Shown here: positions 33,995 to 41,339 of the stretch, in pieces
How positions within the stretch are numbered: position 1 is the first letter of the stretch
Layout: the number at the start of each line of letters is the position of its first letter
Source of the DNA: Peristeroidobacter soli
GTDB taxonomy: Bacteria > Pseudomonadota > Gammaproteobacteria > Steroidobacterales > Steroidobacteraceae
DNA length: 64,000 bases
Direction of reading: 5' to 3'
NCBI RefSeq assembly: GCF_004138485.1
Contig: NZ_ML142848.1
Span: 124,001-188,000 of the forward strand
The notes under the pieces: generated by a model
What the model was told of the DNA's origin: nothing
Seen by the model: only the letters and a program-made list of their open reading frames with translations
Database searches by the model: none
Translations under genes and position numbers: made by a program

Positions 33995-36349
33995 GTGAAC
34001 ATTCGAGCCCGTCCCTTGCGCTGGCCGCTGGTCGCCGCCCTGCTCATGCTCGCGACCGGCTGTGCCGTCCTCGCCGCGCGTCAGCTCGATACGGAATATG
34101 GCACGACCTCCGCCAAGGAGTTCACGCCGGCAAGCTCGGCGCCGGTGTCCTACGAAAAAGACATTCGGCCGTTGATGGAGAATCGCTGCCTCGTCTGCCA
34201 CGGTTGCTACGACGCTCCGTGCCAGCTCAAGCTCGACTCCTACGAAGGCATCCTGCGCGGCGGTAGCAAAGATCGGGTCTATCACTCCGCTCGTCTGACA
34301 CCGGCCGCGACTTCACGACTGTTCGAAGACGCACAGACCACGGCGCAGTGGCGCGAACGCGGCTTTCATCCTGTGCTCAACGAGCGTCGCGACGAGAGCA
34401 CTGCCAACGTACAGGCCGGGCTGCTGGCTCGGATGCTCGAGCTCAAACAATTGCATCCGCTGCCCGAAGGCAAGATCCTGCCGGAGAGCTTCGACTTCTC
34501 GCTGGGCCGCGCCGAGCAATGCCCGAAGATCGAAGAGTTCGAAGGCTTCGCCGACAAATATCCGTTGTGGGGCATGCCCTATGGCCTGCCGCCGCTCAGC
34601 GACCAGGAGCACGGCAAACTCATCGGCTGGCTGGCGGCAGGCGCGCCGGCCACCGGGCCCGCAGCGCTCAGCGAGCGCCTGACCAGGGAGCTGAATTACT
34701 GGGAAACCCTGTTCAACGGCGACAGCTTGAAACATCAGCTGGCCGCGCGTTACTTGTACGAGCATTTGTATCTCGCCCACATCTACTTCGAGGACAAGGG
34801 CGCCGATACCGTGTTCTTCAAGGTGGTCCGCTCGCGCACGCCGCCCGGGCAACCGCTCGATCTCATCAGCACTCGCCGTCCTTACGACGATCCCGGTGTG
34901 GCGCGCGTGTACTATCGGCTGTGGCGCGATCCCGCGAGCGTCGTCGCAAAGACCCACCTGCCGTATCTGTTGACCCCGGCCCGCCGCGATCTGTGGCGCA
35001 AGTGGTTCATCGACGCCGACTACACCGTCGCAGCGCTCCCCGGTTATGACGCGCATACCGCGTCCAACCCGTTCTATACCTATCAGCGCATTCCTTATCG
35101 CTCGCGCTACAGCTTCCTGCTCGATGAAGCGGAGTTCACCATCATGAACTTCATCAAGGGGCCGGTGTGCCGGGGCAATATCGCGCTGGACGTCATTCAA
35201 GACCGCTTCTGGGTGTTCTTCACCGCGCCGGAGTCGGCGGTCGGTCCGGAGTTCTCCCAGTTCCTGGCGAATCAGGACGAGAATCTGAAACTGCCCGCCG
35301 GCGTCGACAGCGGACTGTGGTCGGTGACTCATTGGCTCAGCTACGCCGGCGCGCAGCGTCGCTACCTCGAAGCCAAGGGAAATTTCATTCGCAAGAACGC
35401 CGATGCATTACGCGCCGCCGGACTGAATACATTCTGGAACGGCGAAGGCCACAATCGAAACGCCGCCCTCACCGTGTTCCGCCACTACGACAGCGCCACC
35501 GTCGTGCAGGGGATGGTCGGCACCCCGCCGCAAACCGCGTGGCTGATCGACTATCCCATCCTGGAGCGCATCCACTACCTGCTGGTCGCGGGCTTCGATG
35601 TGTATGGCACAGCTTCGCATCAGGCGATGACGCGCATGTACATGGACTTCCTGCGGATGGAATCGGAGATGAACTTCGTCGGCTTCCTGCCGCCGGATCG
35701 TCGCAAGGCCGAGATCGATCAGTGGTATCGCGGCGCCGAGAAGGACGTGCGCGAATATCTGAATGCCTATTTCGAGCGCGAGGCCCTGCTGCCGCCGTTC
35801 GAGGCGACCACGGATGATCCCAAGGCCGAGCTGTTCGCCGCGCTCCGCAAACGGATGGCGCCGATCCTCAACCAAAGCAACGATCTGTCGCACTCCGGCT
35901 TGTCGGCCCGCAGCGTCGCGACCCTCGCACAGCTGGACAACCTGCGCGGCGTGCCGGCGTCCATCGTGCCGCAGGTGACATTCATCAACGTCAGGGATCA
36001 CGGCTTGCTCACTCTGTTGAGCAACAGCGCCTACACCAACATCGCCTCCATGTTCGGCGAAGCCAATCGCCGTCTGGTGGCGGAAGACAGTGTGACCCTG
36101 GCCAATGGCGTCATCGGCGCCTATCCCAACGTCTTCCTCGATGTGAGCGAAGCGGACCTGCCCGAGCTGGTGAGCCGGATCCAGCAACTGCGCAACGAAG
36201 CGGATTACGCGGCGCTGCTAGACCGTTTCGGTGTCCGCCGTACCGACCCTCGCTTCTGGTCGCTGAGCGACCAGTTGCTGAGCAAGTATCGTCGCGCGGA
36301 GCCGCTGACCTCCGGCGTGCTCGATTACAGTCGTTACGACAATCGCTGA
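33995..36349 (+). CDS. cti: Fatty acid cis/trans isomerase (Cti)
   Basis: Cti is a periplasmic heme enzyme that turns cis-unsaturated fatty acids in membrane phospholipids into the trans form, giving a fast response to solvent or heat stress. The sequence has a signal/lipoprotein-like N-terminus (LLMLATGC, cysteine at residue 23), then the single heme motif CLVCH (C65, C68, H69) inside the Cti N-terminal segment YEKDIRPLMENRCLVCHGCY. The remaining 784 residues match the full family length (RTPPGQPLDLISTRRPYDDPG, FIKGPVCRGNIALDVIQDRFW). The start codon is GTG 33995. It sits directly after the LOG gene and converges with the aldehyde dehydrogenase. Confidence 0.95.
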   Translation: MNIRARPLRWPLVAALLMLATGCAVLAARQLDTEYGTTSAKEFTPASSAPVSYEKDIRPLMENRCLVCHGCYDAPCQLKLDSYEGILRGGSKDRVYHSARLTPAATSRLFEDAQTTAQWRERGFHPVLNERRDESTANVQAGLLARMLELKQLHPLPEGKILPESFDFSLGRAEQCPKIEEFEGFADKYPLWGMPYGLPPLSDQEHGKLIGWLAAGAPATGPAALSERLTRELNYWETLFNGDSLKHQLAARYLYEHLYLAHIYFEDKGADTVFFKVVRSRTPPGQPLDLISTRRPYDDPGVARVYYRLWRDPASVVAKTHLPYLLTPARRDLWRKWFIDADYTVAALPGYDAHTASNPFYTYQRIPYRSRYSFLLDEAEFTIMNFIKGPVCRGNIALDVIQDRFWVFFTAPESAVGPEFSQFLANQDENLKLPAGVDSGLWSVTHWLSYAGAQRRYLEAKGNFIRKNADALRAAGLNTFWNGEGHNRNAALTVFRHYDSATVVQGMVGTPPQTAWLIDYPILERIHYLLVAGFDVYGTASHQAMTRMYMDFLRMESEMNFVGFLPPDRRKAEIDQWYRGAEKDVREYLNAYFEREALLPPFEATTDDPKAELFAALRKRMAPILNQSNDLSHSGLSARSVATLAQLDNLRGVPASIVPQVTFINVRDHGLLTLLSNSAYTNIASMFGEANRRLVAEDSVTLANGVIGAYPNVFLDVSEADLPELVSRIQQLRNEADYAALLDRFGVRRTDPRFWSLSDQLLSKYRRAEPLTSGVLDYSRYDNR

Positions 36350-36358
36350 GCCCGATCG

Positions 36359-37735
36359 CTAGGCGCTGCGTCGGACCACATACAGTTTCTTTTCCGACAT
36401 GGCTTCGATGGCATCGGCCACCCCTTCCCGGCCGAGCCCGGCGGCGCCGCCACCGCCGAAGGGCATCGCGTCGATGCGAAAGTCGGTGCTGTCGTTGACG
36501 ATCACCGCGGCCGCATTCGCCACGCTGTAGGCGCGCAACGATGTGTCAATGGAGCTGGTGAAGATCGCGGCGTGAATGGCGTCACTGGCAGTCGCCAGGC
36601 GATGCAGGAGATCGGCGGTGTCCGTGGCAATCTCCAACGTCGCGACCGGTCCGAATATTTCCTCACTCAACAGCGGATGATCCGCGGCGAGCCCTTCGAT
36701 CCAGGTGGCGGCAACTCGATTGCCAGCCTCCCAACCACCGCTGAGCACTTCCGCCCCAGCGCTGCGAGCCTGATCGATTTTGAACATAACCCGGCGCGCC
36801 GACGTTTGATCGACCAGTGGGCCCAGCTCCGTCGCTTCATCGCGTTTCGGCCCCATCCGCATGGCGCCCGCCAGCGAGCACAGACGCTCACGCAGCGCAG
36901 GCGCGATCTTCGCCTCGACGATGACCCGTTGCGCATGCACGCAGTTCTGCCCCGCCGCCCAAAATGCACCCGAGTGAATGGATTGCGCCGCCGCTTCGAT
37001 ATCGGCGTCCGCTGCCACAGCCACTACACCGACGCCGCCCAGTTCCGCGAGCAGACGTTTGAGCCCGATCCGTGCGGCAATGGCAGCCCCCGCAGTTCGG
37101 CCGCCCGTGAAAGAAACAACTCTGGGTCGACGATCGGCAACCAGCATCGCGCCCAGCTCGGCACCGCCGAACGCAATCTGCACCGAGCCTTCCGGCGCGT
37201 TTGATTCGCGAAAATGCTCCACCAGCTTGAGCGCCGAGAACGGCGTCTGCGGATGCGGCTTGATCACCACCGGCGCGCCCAACGCAAAAGCCGGCCCGAG
37301 CTTGTGAGCCACCAGGTTCAATGGATCGTTATAGGGCGTGATCGCGGCAACCACGCCGGCCGGCTGCAACTGCCACCAGCCCATCCGATCGACGCCGCCG
37401 CGAGCCTGATCGAAAGGAACGACTGCGCCGCCAATGCGCTTCGCTTCTTCGGCGGACAACCGCAATGTTTCTACACAGCGCGCAACTTCGCGGCGCGCCT
37501 CGCGCAGCGTCTTGATGCCTTCCGTCGCAATCAGCTGCGCATGATCCTCAGCTTGTGCCTCGACCCTGCCGGCGACCGCCGTCAATATCTTCGACCGCTC
37601 GTAAGCGGCCAGACGTGGAGCGCGCAACGCGTCCGTGGCTCGGGTAAGAATGCGATCGAGCTCAACCGCACTGGTCGTTTCGACCTCCCCGACGACGCTG
37701 CCATCATCGGGGTCGCGCACGACGATCGTCGACAT
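36359..37735 (-). CDS. NAD(P)-dependent aldehyde dehydrogenase (PhnY-like group)
   Basis: This is an aldehyde dehydrogenase with catalytic cysteine C265 (AAGQNCVHAQR) and general-base region LLAELGGVGVV (E231), where most relatives have ELGGNAP. It also has the cofactor-binding ITPYNDPLNLVAHKLGPA and SFTGGRTAG, and a C-terminal FGGGGAAGLGREG. The 458 residues resemble the phosphonoacetaldehyde/sulfoacetaldehyde dehydrogenase group. It overlaps the upstream aminotransferase gene by one base (TAATG), so the two act together: the aminotransferase likely makes an aldehyde that this enzyme oxidises to the acid. A polyamine, omega-amino acid or 2-aminoethylphosphonate are candidate inputs. Confidence 0.87.
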   Translation of the reverse strand: MSTIVVRDPDDGSVVGEVETTSAVELDRILTRATDALRAPRLAAYERSKILTAVAGRVEAQAEDHAQLIATEGIKTLREARREVARCVETLRLSAEEAKRIGGAVVPFDQARGGVDRMGWWQLQPAGVVAAITPYNDPLNLVAHKLGPAFALGAPVVIKPHPQTPFSALKLVEHFRESNAPEGSVQIAFGGAELGAMLVADRRPRVVSFTGGRTAGAAIAARIGLKRLLAELGGVGVVAVAADADIEAAAQSIHSGAFWAAGQNCVHAQRVIVEAKIAPALRERLCSLAGAMRMGPKRDEATELGPLVDQTSARRVMFKIDQARSAGAEVLSGGWEAGNRVAATWIEGLAADHPLLSEEIFGPVATLEIATDTADLLHRLATASDAIHAAIFTSSIDTSLRAYSVANAAAVIVNDSTDFRIDAMPFGGGGAAGLGREGVADAIEAMSEKKLYVVRRSA

Positions 37736-39129
37736 TACACAGCCCGTTCGCGTTTGAGCTGTTCCGTCACTTCGACCACGGCATCGCGCGTGATCTCCGC
37801 AATGATTCCGGCATCCGCCTGCGTCAGCACCAACGGAGGCGCAAATCCCAGGATGTCGCCGTGAGGCATGGCACGCGTGATCAGCCCTCGCTTGCGAGCG
37901 GCGGCGGACAACCTCGCTCCCACTTTCTGCGCGGCATCGAAACGTCGTCGAGTGGTCCGGTCGGCAACGAACTCGATAGCTGCCAGCATGCCAACGCCAC
38001 GAATCTCGGCAACGAACTCATTCGAGCCGAGCGCATCGCTCAATTGTTTGCGCAAATAGGTGCCGACGCGCTCGGCGTTGTCGGCCAGCTTCTCCCGCTC
38101 CAGGATGTCCAGGCACACATTCGCGGCCGCCGCTCCCAGCGGGTGACCGCTGTAGGTGTAACCGTGCGAGAAAGCACCGACCTGATCGGCAGCATCGCGT
38201 ACCACATTCCAGATGCGCTCGCCGATGATGGAGGCGGACATCGGCACATAAGCGCTGGTCAAGCCTTTGGCCGCCGTGATGAGGTCGGGCTTCATACCAT
38301 AGCGATCGCTGCCGAACGGCGTGCCGATGCGACCGAAACCGCACACCACTTCGTCCGCGATCAACAGCACATCGTAGCGATTCAACACCGCCTGGATCTG
38401 GTCCCAATAACCCTCGGGCGGTGGAATCAAACCACCCGTGCCGAGCACGGGCTCGGCGATGAACGCGCCCACGGTCTCCGGCCCTTCCTGCAGGATCAAC
38501 GCTTCCAGTTCAGCCGCGCGACGCTTCGAGAACTGCTGTTCGGTTTCGCCCGCCTGAGCGCCCCAATAGTGATGAGGCACACCTGCGTGCCGCACGATGG
38601 GCAGCGGCAGATCCATGTGCTGGTGATAGAACGACAGGCCGGTCATCGACCCTGAAATCACCGAGCAACCGTGATAGCCGCGCTCGCGCGAGATGATCTT
38701 CTTCTTGCGCGGCTGGCCACGCAGGTTGTTGTAGTACCAGACCAGCTTGGCGTTGGTCTCGTTGGCGTCGGAGCCGGACAAGCCATAGAACACCTTGCTC
38801 ATGCCGGCCGGCGCCATCTCGATCAGGCGAGCCGACAGTCGTGCCAATGCTTCGGTCGTGTGGCCGGCGTACGAGTGATAGTAGGCAAGCTTGCGAGCCT
38901 GCCCGGCGATGGCTTCGGCAATTTCCGGGCGCCCGTAGCCGACGTTCACACAATACAGCCCGCCGAATGCATCGATGAGCTCGGTGCCGTCCGCTCCTTT
39001 GATACGAACCCCCGAACCGGACTCCACCACGAAGCAGTCCGCCGCCCCGGACGCATAGTCCTTGGCCTGGGTGAAGGGGTGCAGGACCGACGCACGGTCC
39101 ATGGACTTGAGCTGTTCGAGCGAGGTCAT
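37735..39129 (-). CDS. Class III (omega) pyridoxal-phosphate aminotransferase
   Basis: The 464-residue enzyme has the class III layout: LHPFTQ start, YGLSGSDANETNAKLV phosphate-binding region, YHGCSVISGSMTGL, LLIADEVVCGFGRIG with cofactor-binding D259, and the PLP lysine K288 in TAAKGLTSAYVP. It resembles polyamine/omega-amino acid:pyruvate aminotransferases. ATG at 39129 is chosen because AAGGAG precedes it by the usual distance; the upstream TTG is less likely. It forms a two-gene operon with the aldehyde dehydrogenase and diverges from an Lrp-type regulator that probably controls it. Confidence 0.92.
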   Translation of the reverse strand: MTSLEQLKSMDRASVLHPFTQAKDYASGAADCFVVESGSGVRIKGADGTELIDAFGGLYCVNVGYGRPEIAEAIAGQARKLAYYHSYAGHTTEALARLSARLIEMAPAGMSKVFYGLSGSDANETNAKLVWYYNNLRGQPRKKKIISRERGYHGCSVISGSMTGLSFYHQHMDLPLPIVRHAGVPHHYWGAQAGETEQQFSKRRAAELEALILQEGPETVGAFIAEPVLGTGGLIPPPEGYWDQIQAVLNRYDVLLIADEVVCGFGRIGTPFGSDRYGMKPDLITAAKGLTSAYVPMSASIIGERIWNVVRDAADQVGAFSHGYTYSGHPLGAAAANVCLDILEREKLADNAERVGTYLRKQLSDALGSNEFVAEIRGVGMLAAIEFVADRTTRRRFDAAQKVGARLSAAARKRGLITRAMPHGDILGFAPPLVLTQADAGIIAEITRDAVVEVTEQLKRERAV

Positions 39130-39204
39130 GGGCAAATTCTCCTTGGGAGTCGATAAAATCTACCTAACGGCCCTGCGATAAGTTCGCAAGATTGATTCGG
39201 GAAT

Positions 39205-39217
39205 GATAAAAGTTATC
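39205..39217. promoter_or_regulatory. Palindrome GATAA-N3-TTATC before the Lrp-type gene
   Basis: GATAAAAGTTATC is a perfect 5-bp inverted repeat ending 2 bp before the regulator ATG. More GATAA copies lie at 39152-39156 and 39177-39181 in the same 90-bp divergent region. The array fits Lrp-type proteins, which bind several spaced AT-rich sites and wrap DNA. Confidence 0.45.
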
Positions 39218-39219
39218 GC

Positions 39220-39696
39220 ATGGAGACCGAACTCGACGCCGCCGACTACCGCTTGCTGGAGCTGTTGCAGGCCGACGCCCGCACGCCGATCGCGGCGCTG
39301 GCGGAGATCGTCGGCCTGTCCGAACCCGCCTGCTATCGGCGCATTCAGCGCTTGAAGCGCGAAAAAGTCATCGAGCGGGAAGTCGCTGTGGTGTCACCGC
39401 GCACCATGGGATGGCCGCTCACGATGATCGTGCTGGTGACGCTCGAGCGCGAGCGCACGGCCATTCTCGACCAGTTCATTCGTAAGCTGCAGGGCGTGCC
39501 GGAGATCGTCGAGGCCTGGTATGTCACTGGCGATTACGATTTCGCCTTGCGCGTCGTCGCCCAGAGCATGGAGAGCTTCGAGACGCTGACGCGCGACGTT
39601 CTGTATGCGGACAACTTCGTCAAGAACTTCAAGACGCTGGTGACCATGCGCACCGTGAAGACGCAAAGTCCGCTCAAAGCGGCCGTCATCGAGTAA
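39220..39696 (+). CDS. Lrp/AsnC-family transcriptional regulator
   Basis: The N-terminal helix-turn-helix (LLELLQADARTPIAALAEIVGLSEPACYRRIQRLKREKVIE) is followed by an AsnC-type ligand/oligomerisation domain (MTMIVLVTLERERTAILDQFIRKLQGVPEIVEAWYVTGDYDF begins it). The 158-residue length is standard. It diverges from the aminotransferase/aldehyde dehydrogenase operon, the usual arrangement for a local amino-acid-responsive regulator. GATAA repeats fill the shared promoter region. The amino acid it senses is probably the substrate or product of the aminotransferase. Confidence 0.92.
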   Translation: METELDAADYRLLELLQADARTPIAALAEIVGLSEPACYRRIQRLKREKVIEREVAVVSPRTMGWPLTMIVLVTLERERTAILDQFIRKLQGVPEIVEAWYVTGDYDFALRVVAQSMESFETLTRDVLYADNFVKNFKTLVTMRTVKTQSPLKAAVIE

Positions 39697-39741
39697 TCGA
39701 CTCAGCGCCCACTCAAAGCGGTCATCGCGGAGCGATCGAGC

Positions 39742-41334
39742 TCAGCGACGGGAATCGCCCGTCATGGATGGCCGTTCCCAGAACCGCCGGATCTCTCCGC
39801 GAGGATCGTCGTCCACCGCCAGCTGCTCATCGAACACGGCGACCTTGCGCCTGGTCGTCTCGAACGGCAGCCAACTGAGCCCTCCCGGCAGCTGCGGCTT
39901 GCCACTACGTGCGAACTCGATACACGCGGATGCGAGCTGATGACACAACCGGCGGCCCACGGCCGATCCGCCACCCACGATGGCGTCGCGAGCATTGTTG
40001 AAAGTTGCCGGCACGTCGACGAAATGAACCGCGCCGAACTTGCCGTCATACGCGGGCGACGGCCAACGCCATAGATAGGAATACACCGGCGCTCCGCCCC
40101 GCCGCACCCGAAGCTCGGCTTGCGTGAGCAGCGGCTTGCGATAGTTGAGATCCGAGAGCATCTGCGCCTGGATCAGAAACGGCGTCTTCCGCGGTGCCTG
40201 GTCTCGATACAGCGCAAGGATCTCACGCGCTTGATCTGGATACCGGGACTGGATGACCTCGAGTAGCCCCGCCTCGTCCAGATCGAAGTTGGTGTTGAAC
40301 ATCGCCGCATCTTCCAGCGTCGAGGCCATCATCAGCGGCACATCGTCGCTCGGCGCCGGTTGCTCGGAATCGAAATAGTGCCGGGGCAGCGCCTCGATAC
40401 CGACGACCGGCGCGAAATCCGTCATTCCCAGCTGCCACTGCGCCTCAATGAGTCGCTGCCACGGCACGCGTTGCAAAGCTCGAATATTCGAAGCACGCAA
40501 GCCCAGCGTCGATAACAGCTTCTCGGTATTCGCGGTCGCGGCTTCGCGTGAAGCCAACCGCAATCTACCGCCACTTTGAATGATGGCGCGGTGGAACAGC
40601 CCGCGGGCTGCCGGCATCGCCAGCAACGTCGCGACCTTCGCGCCGCCCCCAGACTGCCCGACGATGGTCACGCGGCTCGGATCGCCACCGAATTCTCGAA
40701 TGTTGTCGCGAACCCAGGCCAGCGCCGCCACCATGTCCAACGCACCGACCGCACCGGCCGAGGCGAACTCCTCGGGCACACCGAGATCCGCCAGGTGCAA
40801 ATACCCCAGCGAGGCCAGTCGATGATTGACGGTAACCACCACGACATCACCGAGCAATGCGAGGTTCTTGCCATCGTAGCCCGGCGAGTTGGCCGTACCA
40901 CGATCGAAGTTGCCGCCGTGAAAAGAAACAAACACCGGTCGTGGCGTGCCGTCGCGCAGACCGGGCGTCCACACGTTCAGGTTCAAACAATCTTCACTCA
41001 TCACGCCGGCCGACTGATCCCAGCCGATCAGCTGGAAATACTCGGAGCGAAAATCCATTGCTCGCAGCCCCGCCTGCGGACAAAGAGTGGTGAAGCCAAG
41101 GCACTCGCGCACACCCGCCCACGGCTGCGGCTTGAGTGGCGGCATGAAACGATTGGCGCCGCCGGTGGGCGCGCCGTAGGGAATGCCCCGGAACTGAGCT
41201 ATCGGCCCGTCCATCACACCCATCACCTTGCCGAAGCGGGTCTCGGCGATGGGCAGCACCGGCTCGGCCGACCAAAGGGGCTGCGCAATGGCAGCCCCCG
41301 CGACACCGAGCAGCATCGATCGACGGGTCAACAT
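39742..41334 (-). CDS. Type-B carboxylesterase with Tat-type signal
   Basis: This alpha/beta hydrolase belongs to the carboxylesterase/para-nitrobenzyl esterase family: FRGIPYGAPTGGANRF, SEDCLNLNVWTP, and the nucleophile motif GQSGGGAK (S228), where the family usually has GESAGG. The oxyanion motif is HGGNF instead of HGGGF. The N-terminus MLTRRSMLLGVAGAAIA has twin arginines, suggesting Tat export; the protein is 530 residues. ATG at 41334 is 5 bp after the TonB receptor stop, so it is coupled to the receptor. It probably cleaves an ester in the ligand imported by that receptor. Confidence 0.88.
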   Translation of the reverse strand: MLTRRSMLLGVAGAAIAQPLWSAEPVLPIAETRFGKVMGVMDGPIAQFRGIPYGAPTGGANRFMPPLKPQPWAGVRECLGFTTLCPQAGLRAMDFRSEYFQLIGWDQSAGVMSEDCLNLNVWTPGLRDGTPRPVFVSFHGGNFDRGTANSPGYDGKNLALLGDVVVVTVNHRLASLGYLHLADLGVPEEFASAGAVGALDMVAALAWVRDNIREFGGDPSRVTIVGQSGGGAKVATLLAMPAARGLFHRAIIQSGGRLRLASREAATANTEKLLSTLGLRASNIRALQRVPWQRLIEAQWQLGMTDFAPVVGIEALPRHYFDSEQPAPSDDVPLMMASTLEDAAMFNTNFDLDEAGLLEVIQSRYPDQAREILALYRDQAPRKTPFLIQAQMLSDLNYRKPLLTQAELRVRRGGAPVYSYLWRWPSPAYDGKFGAVHFVDVPATFNNARDAIVGGGSAVGRRLCHQLASACIEFARSGKPQLPGGLSWLPFETTRRKVAVFDEQLAVDDDPRGEIRRFWERPSMTGDSRR

Positions 41335-41339
41335 GGACA

